Origin: Alphaproteobacteria bacterium
Lineage (GTDB): Bacteria > Pseudomonadota > Alphaproteobacteria > Micropepsales > Micropepsaceae
Assembly (NCBI GenBank): GCA_003451645.1
Contig: DMER01000080.1
Span: 1-5,152, forward strand
Length of the DNA stretch: 5,152 bases
Direction: 5' to 3'
The notes below the pieces were generated by a model. That model saw nothing but the letters and a program-made list of their open reading frames with translations, made no database searches and was not told the DNA's origin. The translations under genes and the position numbers were made by a program. This document shows, piece after piece, positions 1 through 5,146 of this stretch (its first letter is position 1; each line of letters opens with the position of its first letter).

Positions 1-29
1 AACTACTAACCGACTATCCCCACCCCTCG

Positions 30-59
30 CCCCCAGCCCTTAACCGGCTGGGGGTTTTT
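30..59 (+). terminator. Rho-independent terminator, plus-strand transcript
   Basis: A perfect 9-bp GC-rich stem (CCCCCAGCC at 30-38 pairing with GGCTGGGGG at 46-54) encloses a 7-base loop. Five T residues follow at once (55-59), then C and three more T. There is no matching T-run on the minus side, so it acts on plus-strand transcription, presumably ending a transcript that enters from left of the window. The small plus-strand gene at 98 would need its own promoter downstream of this or read-through. Confidence 0.9.
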
Positions 60-97
60 CTTTGCCCGGAGCCCTGATCGTATGGTATGGGCGCCTT

Positions 98-340
98 ATG
101 CCTTTCGAATCCTGGACAGATTACCTCGTCGCCTGCCTGTGGCTCATTCCCGTATGGGCCGGCGCCTTCGCTTTCGGATACCGGGTAGCCGAGCGTCAGG
201 GATACCGGGAATTGAAAGACGCTGTAGGCCGTCAACGTGAACTGCACCGGAAACATATCGCGGCCATCGAACGCCGGTATGGGGTCGATACCAATATCCC
301 GGTCGAAGTGTTCATCAGCCCGGTCGAGACCCACCATTGA
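98..340 (+). CDS. Small single-pass membrane protein, unknown function
   Basis: This is an 80-residue protein that I do not recognise as a named family. Residues 9-28 form a strongly hydrophobic, aromatic-rich segment (YLVACLWLIPVWAGAFAFGY), a probable single transmembrane helix. A charged, probably helical stretch (about 30-60, rich in R, E and K) follows, then a short tail ending in HH. Third codon positions are mostly G or C on this strand, which favours it over the long antisense frame. The ATG at 98 was chosen because it starts just before the membrane segment. Its ribosome site is weak, and the frame stays open upstream to a TTG at 62 beside the terminator, so the start is uncertain. 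It is the only plus-strand gene seen, convergent with the replication operon and just after a terminator. A lysis-related or membrane-anchored accessory role is possible, but nothing in the sequence shows it. Confidence 0.6.
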   Translation: MPFESWTDYLVACLWLIPVWAGAFAFGYRVAERQGYRELKDAVGRQRELHRKHIAAIERRYGVDTNIPVEVFISPVETHH

Positions 341-475
341 AATTTTGACCGTAGAGCCTGTGGAAATATGCCGGGGCACTATCTGGGGTCATTTTACCCC
401 TAAATCGCCGCCTAGCCCCCCTTAAAATCAATCCTCGGGCATTCTATCGCATAATCCGATGGGCGATTTCCAGCC

Positions 476-913
476 TCAGACGCCTTTCAGCAGCTTTTCG
501 AGGCTCCAGCGGTCGGGAAGATCCACGTTCTCCAGCCCGCAGTTCCAGCCCGTCCGCCATGCCTTGCGCTCTCTTGGGCGATCCTTGCCATGCGGATTGG
601 AATCGATGCTCCGGCCTACGGTGAAGGCATATAGCCCGTCCTCGGCCGCAATCATTTCGAGGGCGGACTGGCCGGCGACAGGTACGGAATCCACCCGGAT
701 CACATCGAACTGGGCTGGCGAACCAATGGCCTTCAGCAGCTCGGCGCTCTCGACCATCACACTGAACGTGTCAGTCATGTCGGTATAGGTCTTGTGAACC
801 GCGTCCACGATGGCAGGACGGGAGAGACCGTTCTCCTGACCTTCCCGAACGGCATCATTCAGCGCCCGGATGGCGCGGCGCACGTCCTCGGCACGTCCGA
901 GAATCCGCCGCAT
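476..913 (-). CDS. Protein with C-terminal ribosome modulation factor (RMF)-like motif
   Basis: The protein has 145 residues from the ATG at 913. The N-terminal part is basic and helical (MRRILGRAEDVRRAIRALND). The C-terminal part carries a pattern that lines up with E. coli RMF: G-x-YA-x3-GRS, then NPH, then R-x2-AW-x2-GW (about residues 93-123). RMF is a small protein that binds 70S ribosomes in stationary phase and promotes inactive 100S dimers. Whether this larger protein does so is inference. It is the last gene of the minus-strand operon, 14 bases after the XRE stop. The start is uncertain. The same frame is open to an ATG at 1183 with an excellent AGGAGG site, giving 235 residues, but that lies inside the conserved part of the XRE gene in another frame. 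The 913 start has only a weak ribosome site. The frame itself is well supported by its length and the motif. Confidence 0.68.
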   Translation of the reverse strand: MRRILGRAEDVRRAIRALNDAVREGQENGLSRPAIVDAVHKTYTDMTDTFSVMVESAELLKAIGSPAQFDVIRVDSVPVAGQSALEMIAAEDGLYAFTVGRSIDSNPHGKDRPRERKAWRTGWNCGLENVDLPDRWSLEKLLKGV

Positions 914-927
914 GTGCTGGCGACGGG

Positions 928-1335
928 TCAGCAGCGCCGCCTTACGGAAACGATCATCGTTTGCTGCAGTGGCATTTCCCGCCTGCTGTCCCGTTCCCGA
1001 TGCGTCGTCGAGGCCAGGTTGACGTTCGGCTGCAGCGCTTCCGCCTGTTCCTCGTCCATCAGCACCAGCCTCAGTCCGTAATGCTGCAAGAGCCAGAACA
1101 GCGTTGGCGTCATACTCGCCGGGCTTTGCGGGCTTTCGCTTTCCGCCTGACTGTTTCGAATTCGGAATGGTTTCTTTCCCCATGCCTTGCCTCCTGCTTC
1201 AATCTTTCCAAGGTGGCCATGTGTCAGGCCGACGAGATGTTCGACTTCTTCCTGCAGCTGGCCAATCTCGCGCCGGCGATCTGCCAGGGCGAGGGCCATG
1301 TCTGCTTCGGTGTAGATGGTACGGGTGAAGGTCAT
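928..1335 (-). CDS. XRE-family helix-turn-helix transcriptional regulator
   Basis: The protein has 135 residues. Residues 16-48 (LADRRREIGQLQEEVEHLVG, then LTHGHLGKIEAG) fit the Cro/C1-type helix-turn-helix: a first helix, a turn after the G, a recognition helix and the conserved K-I-E-x-G end. A hydrophobic segment, TPTLFWLLQHYGLRLVLMDE (76-95), matches the last part of the fold as seen in small phage regulators. Between them lies an unusual Q/S/E/P-rich stretch (about 59-74). The tail after residue 105 is low in recognisable structure. The start is well fixed: ATG at 1335 overlaps the previous stop as ATGA, with GGGGAAG a few bases upstream. The likely role is a DNA-binding repressor or activator of phage genes; no operator can be assigned. 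Codon use is G/C at third positions through the conserved part, which favours this frame over the overlapping one. Confidence 0.82.
   Translation of the reverse strand: MTFTRTIYTEADMALALADRRREIGQLQEEVEHLVGLTHGHLGKIEAGGKAWGKKPFRIRNSQAESESPQSPASMTPTLFWLLQHYGLRLVLMDEEQAEALQPNVNLASTTHRERDSRREMPLQQTMIVSVRRRC
1184..1195 (-). promoter_or_regulatory. Strong Shine-Dalgarno site buried in the XRE gene
   Basis: On the minus strand AGGAGG (1195-1190) is followed by a 6-base spacer and an ATG at 1183-1181 in a different frame from XRE. That frame is open for 235 codons and ends as the RMF-like gene. The bases also encode the E-A-G-G-K-A-W residues of the XRE fold, so the match may be coincidence. It decides whether the RMF-like gene starts at 1183 or 913. 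Confidence 0.45.
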
Positions 1336-1613
1336 TCGTCTTCCCCGGATGCTTCAAGCGTTGCGTTGATGAGAAGCGACTTGGCAACTTCCAACCCGCC
1401 CAGCAGGCGCACGCCATCACCCAGCGCCCTCGCCCGCCACCCGTAGCGCGTCATGCCGTCGGTGCTGATGTCCGACCATGCCATACCCTGAAGCATTCCC
1501 GAACGGGCAAGCTCCAGCTTCTCCTCCAGAACCTCAATCAGTTCCGGATTCGGATCATTGCGTTCGGCGGCCGTCGCGGTCACGCCGGGAAAATAGCTGA
1601 CGTTCTCGCTCAC
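1332..1613 (-). CDS. Small conserved-looking phage protein, unknown function
   Basis: This is a 93-residue acidic protein. Its core is a helix (ELIEVLEEKLELARSGMLQG, about residues 22-41), then a probable strand containing D-x-DG, then RYGW, and finally a helix (LLGGLEVAKSLLINATL). The pattern of a 'leucine-rich helix, A-x-SG-x-hydrophobic, TGW-like turn, LLGGLE-hydrophobic' resembles small uncharacterised proteins I have seen in alphaproteobacterial phages, but I know no function for them. The start was set at GTG 1613 because it overlaps the GcrA-like gene's stop as GTGA and has AAGGGGAAG just upstream. The frame is open further upstream to 1721, but that part lies inside the GcrA-like gene and looks like a shadow. 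The 3' end overlaps the XRE start by four bases. The context suggests an early accessory or regulatory role. Confidence 0.75.
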   Translation of the reverse strand: MSENVSYFPGVTATAAERNDPNPELIEVLEEKLELARSGMLQGMAWSDISTDGMTRYGWRARALGDGVRLLGGLEVAKSLLINATLEASGEDE

Positions 1614-2035
1614 GATTTCTTCCCCTTGATGATGTCCAGATGCTTCGCGCACCAGCTGCCGTGCACCGTCTCCGCGCCGCAGAACTTGTGTGGCAGGGTT
1701 TTCGTCAGGGGGTAGCGGCACTGGTGCTGGCCGAGATCCATGAGGTCGATTCCCTCCACCACGGCGACTTCAGCTTTCACCGGCTTGCGAACCTTCACCT
1801 TCCGGTTCACCACGCGCTCCGGACGATCCGCACGCTGACGCTCATGGCCTTCAATCATGCCCAGCTGGCCGCCCTTGCGGCGTAGCAGCGAATGGATGTC
1901 TTCGGCCTTCACGATCACGCCATGATCGGCCTTGAGCCTGAGAACGATGCGGTTCGTGTCCACCAGGTCGTTCCACATCTTCGCCGCGGCTTTCTCCGCT
2001 TCGGGAGTCCATTTCGATTTCACGGCGCGGGGCAT
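1610..2035 (-). CDS. GcrA-like transcriptional regulator (phage-borne)
   Basis: The protein has 141 residues from ATG 2035. The N-terminal part (KSKWTPEAEKAAAKMWNDLV through IHSLLRRKGG) fits a helix-turn-helix of the GcrA type. A basic linker follows (RPERVVNRKVKVRKPVKAE). The C-terminal part has the GcrA signature: a hydrophobic L-x-DL lead, C-R-Y-P, then F-C-G, then W-C-A-K-H (about residues 99-133). In Caulobacter and relatives GcrA binds sigma70-RNA polymerase and activates promoters bearing methylated GANTC sites; this protein presumably acts on transcription in a similar way. It lies between the replication initiator and a small unknown gene. ATG 2035 shares one base with the previous stop (TGATG) and has GGAG 8 bases upstream. 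A GTG at 2038 with a 4-base overlap is an equal rival. The spacing inside the C-terminal motif is short compared with host GcrA, consistent with a divergent phage version. Confidence 0.82.
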   Translation of the reverse strand: MPRAVKSKWTPEAEKAAAKMWNDLVDTNRIVLRLKADHGVIVKAEDIHSLLRRKGGQLGMIEGHERQRADRPERVVNRKVKVRKPVKAEVAVVEGIDLMDLGQHQCRYPLTKTLPHKFCGAETVHGSWCAKHLDIIKGKKS

Positions 2036-2889
2036 CACACGCGCTCCGGTTTCTGGAGGCCGTATTTGGCGTAGAGGGCGGCAGGGTAATCTGCACGCGG
2101 ATCGTTAGGCGCCAGCGGACAGTCGAAGTGCCGGCCCTCCCATGCCCCGCCGCGGCTGAACTGGAAGAAACACTGTTCCAGCCTCAACGCCCGTTGGTCT
2201 TCTGGCGAAGATTTCGCTGCGACCGGCTGCAGGAATGCGTCAAATCGGTTGTCGTTCAGCCAGACGTGGATGCCAGGGCAGAACTTCGCCCCGTCCTTCC
2301 GGGCGTCCGGCGTTCGCAGGAACGCCTGCCATGCGGCCAGCAGCTGTTCAGCAGTCACGTCCTTCCGCGCCCTGACGATCTTCGTCACCGCCTCGCTGAG
2401 CCGTTTCTTGCTGGATCGCTCACGGGCTTTGTCGGGAGATGTTTCCCAGAAGGCTTTCAGCACTTCCGAATGATCGTCCTTCGCGCCCGCGTTTCCGGTT
2501 ACTTCCGGTTCTCTTTCCGGTTCTTCCTTTAAGGGACATGCTGGAATCTGGATGTCTAAAGCATCGGATTTTAGATGTCTAACGTCGGAATTATAGACAT
2601 CTAAAATCGGGATGTCTAAAATATTGAAGTGCAGTTCGAAGTCCCGACGGCTTCCTTTTCCACGTCCCAAGGCCTTCGTATGGCGCGTGATGAAGCCCCA
2701 ATCTTCGAGATCCTTGAGGCACATTGCAACTGTGCTTGTGGCCAATCCGCCCTTCTCCTCAATCCACTCAGTTGCAGGGAAGCACGCCCCAGTGTGACCG
2801 TTGTGCGCCTCAGCGAGAAGCATCAGCACCAGTTTGTGCGAGCCTTTCACGTTGCAATCGACTGCCCATGCCATAGCCTTGTTGCTCAC
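2035..2889 (-). CDS. Phage replication initiator / helicase-loader protein, winged-helix (lambda O-like role)
   Basis: The protein has 284 residues. Residues 1-90 form a winged helix-turn-helix of the kind found in phage replication proteins: A-W-A-V-D near the start, a helix with KLVLMLLAEAHN, then CFPATEWIEEKGGL and STVAMCLKDLEDWGFITR, then a basic wing. A variable linker (about 90-140) is rich in D, I, E and P and contains EPEREPEV. A second domain (about 142-220) has F-W-E-T-S-P, a K/R-rich helix, AEQLLAAWQAFLRT and the closing PGIHVWLNDNRFDAFL, the pattern seen at the ends of O- and DnaT-like helicase-loading proteins. The likely role is to bind the origin and bring in DnaB, the gene just upstream. 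GTG 2889 overlaps the DnaB stop (GTGA), with GAGGAGAGG upstream. The linker DNA carries two repeat arrays, suggesting that the origin lies inside the gene. Confidence 0.82.
   Translation of the reverse strand: MSNKAMAWAVDCNVKGSHKLVLMLLAEAHNGHTGACFPATEWIEEKGGLATSTVAMCLKDLEDWGFITRHTKALGRGKGSRRDFELHFNILDIPILDVYNSDVRHLKSDALDIQIPACPLKEEPEREPEVTGNAGAKDDHSEVLKAFWETSPDKARERSSKKRLSEAVTKIVRARKDVTAEQLLAAWQAFLRTPDARKDGAKFCPGIHVWLNDNRFDAFLQPVAAKSSPEDQRALRLEQCFFQFSRGGAWEGRHFDCPLAPNDPRADYPAALYAKYGLQKPERV
2493..2522. repeat. Three direct TTCCGGTT repeats in the initiator gene
   Basis: TTCCGGTT occurs at 2493-2500, 2503-2510 and 2515-2522, with start-to-start distances of 10 and 12 bases, close to one helical turn. 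On the coding strand they read AACCGGAA and fall in the E/P-rich linker of the initiator. They could simply reflect repeated Glu-Pro codons, or be a second set of protein-binding sites beside the GATGTCTA cluster. Confidence 0.7.
2551..2622. repeat. Iteron-like cluster, candidate replication origin
   Basis: The 8-mer GATGTCTA occurs at 2551-2558, 2574-2581 and 2611-2618, and in reverse orientation at 2594-2601. The centres are 23, 20 and 17 bases apart. The two middle copies lie in a perfect 15-bp inverted repeat (GATTTTAGATGTCTA at 2567-2581 against 2594-2608). The segment is clearly more AT-rich than its surroundings. It lies in the linker region of the winged-helix initiator gene (about residues 90-113). 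Iterons inside the initiator gene are known from lambda gene O, so this is a good candidate origin and binding site for the protein encoded here. An alternative is a repressor operator array. Confidence 0.65.
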
Positions 2890-4334
2890 AGCATCCTCTC
2901 CTCTTGTAATTCACGCTTGTCTGAAACGACGGTGTTCGTCTCGAATTCGATGTGGACCTTGACTGTTCCCGGAGCGCCTTGGCGCACCTTGGCGCAGATC
3001 AGTTCGACCACGCCTTCAGCTGCACGAAGTTCATTCTGCCATTCGTGCCATTTGGTATTGGTCGCGACCGGGCCGCCCTTCGGCTCCTCTTTGGCGAGGT
3101 AATATTCGTCCCGATAAAGGAACACGACAGCATCAGCGTCCTGCTCAATAGAGCCCGAATCCCGAAGGTCTGACAGGATGGGCCGCTTGTTGTCCCGCAT
3201 CTCCACTGCACGCGAGAGCTGGGATAGACACACGATCACGACATTCATCTTCTTGGCCAGTTTCTTGAGGCCGGTCGTGATGCGTGTGATGGCGTTGACG
3301 ACGTTCTCGTTTCCCTTTGCGCCGGTTTCAATCAGCTGCAGGTAGTCGATGACGACAAGATCCAGTGCCCCAAGATTTCGTTTCGCCTGGCGGCACCCGC
3401 TCTCGATCATGTCCAGAGTCTGCTCGCCGTTCGTGTTCCACATCACCGTCTTTGACATGCGAGAGATGGCCGCTTCGAGGTTCGCGGCATCTGTCTGTCC
3501 AATCCGCGCCTTTCGAATATTTCGATAAGGGATGCGGCCAATGCCATTGATCCGCGCTGCCATCGACATCACGCGGTGTGCCAGCGGATCATCTCCCATC
3601 TCCAGAGAGAAGAAGGCGGCTCGCACCGGATGGCTGACACCCAGATCATCCCTGTACGTCGAACGGTGCAGAAGGTGCAGGGCAACGGCCGTCTTTCCCA
3701 TTGCAGGACGAGCGGCAAGGAAAATCAGTTCGCCTGGGTGCATCTTCCCAAGCTGTTCATCGAGTTCTGGAATCCCGGTCGAAATACCGGAAGGCAAAGG
3801 CTTTCCAGACGACAGCGTTGCCCGAATGCGCCCGATGACACCCGACATGACTTGATCGGCCGCAGCCATTTGCCCGCGGCGCTCCATCGACATCGATGAG
3901 ACTCTTTCGAGCTCGCCCCATGCTTCACGGATCAACCCAGGAACCGACTCGTTTGCTGGCATAAGCGTGGACTGCGCCTGCATCCATGATCCGAGAGAGA
4001 TGACGGCGCGGCGTGTCCAAGTGTCCCGGACCATCATCGCATAGTCGACGATCTCAGGGCCAAAAACAGCCGCCTCCATCAGGTCGTTGAGATACCGCTC
4101 GCCACCCACATCGCGCAGATAGGGTTCGGCCCTGAAGTGTTCCTCAAGCGTGACGTGATCGGCCGCTTTGCCCTGACCGATCATTTCCGAGATGATCTCA
4201 AATAGCTTGCTGTTAGCTGGCGCGAAGAATTGCTCAGCGGTCAAAATATCCTTGACGACTGGGAATGCGGAGTTGTCCGCCAGAAGCGCTCCTAAGACAC
4301 CCATTTCAGCGGACAGATTATGCGGAGACGTCAT
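2886..4334 (-). CDS. dnaB: Replicative DNA helicase DnaB, phage type
   Basis: The protein has 482 residues, close to the usual length of bacterial DnaB. The N-terminal helical domain starts with P-H-N-L-S-A-E-M-G-VLGALL (about 4-18) and covers roughly 150 residues. A linker follows, with SGISTGIPELDEQLGKMHPG. The RecA-like motor has Walker A ARPAMGKTA (about 208-216), the FFSLEM motif (241-246), Walker B LVVIDYLQL (326-334), SQLSRAVEMRD with RPILSDLRDSGSIEQDADAV (371-403), and the arginine-finger region KVRQGAPGTV (449-458). All key ATPase residues are present. It forms a hexameric ring that unwinds the replication fork 5' to 3' using ATP. ATG 4334 overlaps the methyltransferase stop as ATGA. 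GGAG lies only three bases upstream, so a GTG at 4343 (three residues longer) remains possible. The initiator/loader gene follows with a 4-base overlap, fitting a partner pair. No intein or frameshift was seen. Confidence 0.96.
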   Translation of the reverse strand: MTSPHNLSAEMGVLGALLADNSAFPVVKDILTAEQFFAPANSKLFEIISEMIGQGKAADHVTLEEHFRAEPYLRDVGGERYLNDLMEAAVFGPEIVDYAMMVRDTWTRRAVISLGSWMQAQSTLMPANESVPGLIREAWGELERVSSMSMERRGQMAAADQVMSGVIGRIRATLSSGKPLPSGISTGIPELDEQLGKMHPGELIFLAARPAMGKTAVALHLLHRSTYRDDLGVSHPVRAAFFSLEMGDDPLAHRVMSMAARINGIGRIPYRNIRKARIGQTDAANLEAAISRMSKTVMWNTNGEQTLDMIESGCRQAKRNLGALDLVVIDYLQLIETGAKGNENVVNAITRITTGLKKLAKKMNVVIVCLSQLSRAVEMRDNKRPILSDLRDSGSIEQDADAVVFLYRDEYYLAKEEPKGGPVATNTKWHEWQNELRAAEGVVELICAKVRQGAPGTVKVHIEFETNTVVSDKRELQEERML

Positions 4335-5146
4335 TCGCTCCACCCGCTTAGATATTGCTCAAGCAGGGCAGATCGAACAGCTTCGACGTGTTTGCGCCTG
4401 GCGCCAGCAAAAAGCATCTCTCGGTAAAGCGCGCTGAACGCCGCCTGCACACCCACTGGAAGCGCCTCAAACGCCTCCTTACGTGCACGGACTTGATCGT
4501 GACGACTTTGCCATGTCATCTTGATCTCATCAGTCATAGGATCTCTCCAGCAGCGAGGCTTTCCGGCGTAGGGCCTTGCTACCCCCCCCTTCGACAGCCA
4601 GCGCATGTCCGTAGGGCCGCCATAGCCCGGCACGAAAACGACCCAGCAATAGTCGATGGCGCCGCCAGACGGGGTGTCTCCAGCCTTCCACTTCCCTTTC
4701 GGATCATCGACCGCGAACAGGCCCGTCTCAGGGTCCAAGAACTCGCCCGGTGGCATGGAAACGCGGTTCGACAGCACATAGACCCGTGCCGGCCGTCCAT
4801 ACGTCTCGAAGAAATCATAGCGCGTCTGGGAGGCGAGCCATTTCAGGGGCACGAGGAACGCCGCGGACTTCCGCACGATTCCCAGCGCCCGGACGATGAA
4901 CGCCTCAGTGTGCCGGAACGGGGGATTGCAGACGATGTGGTCGATCCGGCCATAGTCCGTAGCCGGATCAAGGAAGTCCAGTCCGCACTCGCCATAGGGG
5001 CGCACGGCATAGTCCGTCGAACGGATGGGATGACGCCGCTTCTCGAACGTCCGGCCAATCGTGCCATTACCGCAGCACGGGTCCAGCACCTTGCCGGAAT
5101 ACTTCTCGGCGGAGATCAGGAGATCCACAGAGAAGTATTCCGGCAA
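4331..5146 (-). CDS. DNA adenine-type methyltransferase, 5' end partial or uncertain
   Basis: This frame runs 271 codons from a TTG near the window edge. It has SAM-binding motif I DPCCGNGTIG (22-31), an acidic segment with LDFLDPATDYGRIDHI, and the catalytic NPPF (74-77) of amino-group DNA methyltransferases, here probably N6-adenine. FLVPLKWLASQTRY follows. The target is unknown. Motif I sits unusually near the start, so the true N terminus is probably beyond the window. The first codons also lie in one arm of a perfect terminal inverted repeat and may not be real. After MRWLSKGG (181-188) the frame crosses a G8 tract and continues into a basic helical tail of about 80 residues, unlike the usual core. 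A separate start inside that tail (ATG 4537 with GGAGAG) suggests that it may be an independent 67-residue gene. The 3' end overlaps dnaB by four bases. Methylation could protect phage DNA or affect methylation-sensitive regulation. Confidence 0.78.
   Translation of the reverse strand: MPEYFSVDLLISAEKYSGKVLDPCCGNGTIGRTFEKRRHPIRSTDYAVRPYGECGLDFLDPATDYGRIDHIVCNPPFRHTEAFIVRALGIVRKSAAFLVPLKWLASQTRYDFFETYGRPARVYVLSNRVSMPPGEFLDPETGLFAVDDPKGKWKAGDTPSGGAIDYCWVVFVPGYGGPTDMRWLSKGGVARPYAGKPRCWRDPMTDEIKMTWQSRHDQVRARKEAFEALPVGVQAAFSALYREMLFAGARRKHVEAVRSALLEQYLSGWSE
4535..4548 (-). promoter_or_regulatory. Internal ribosome site and ATG in the methyltransferase tail
   Basis: On the minus strand GGAGAG (4548-4543), a 5-base spacer and ATG (4537-4535) form a good start in the methyltransferase frame. 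It would make a 67-residue protein beginning MTDEIKMTWQ and ending at the same stop (4331). This fits a two-gene arrangement if the upstream frame really ends near the G8 tract. Confidence 0.45.
4582..4589 (-). repeat. G8 homopolymer inside the methyltransferase frame
   Basis: Eight consecutive C on the plus strand read as G8 in the gene, at the codons for K-G-G-V. With one G fewer the frame stops at once with TAG after KGG. With one G more it runs about 18 codons to a TGA at 4532-4530 that overlaps the internal ATG at 4537. The length is therefore decisive for the gene structure, and it is also a common place for sequencing error or slippage. Confidence 0.8.

Noticed and set aside
345..375. 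TTGACC as a -35 box of a plus-strand promoter
   Set aside because: The -10 position 16-17 bases later (TATGCC or ATGCCG) is a poor match, and no plus-strand gene follows.
14..379. Long minus-strand open frame opposite the small membrane protein
   Set aside because: It has no recognisable domain and runs through the terminator stem. The plus frame has the G/C third-position pattern and a clear membrane segment, so this is an antisense shadow.
385..400. GGGGT/ACCCC stem as a terminator for the convergent genes
   Set aside because: Only 5 bp and not followed by a T-run on either strand.
402..469. AAATCGCC ... GGCGATTT 8-bp inverted repeat in the 341-475 gap
   Set aside because: The arms are 52 bases apart, short and without a T-tract, so it could be chance.
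928..990. Programmed -1 frameshift joining the XRE protein to the RMF-like frame
   Set aside because: No X-XXY-YYZ slippery heptamer is present in the XRE frame. The GGGAAAT seen there is in the wrong phase.
1614..1721. Upstream extension of the 93-aa protein to 1721
   Set aside because: It lies inside the GcrA-like C-terminal domain, and the GTG at 1613 has a good ribosome site and a GTGA overlap.
2977..2996. Tandem CCTTGGCGCA repeat (two copies of 10 bases) in dnaB
   Set aside because: It encodes the conserved arginine-finger region (C-A-K-V-R-Q-G-A-P), so the repeat is explained by coding and is only two units.
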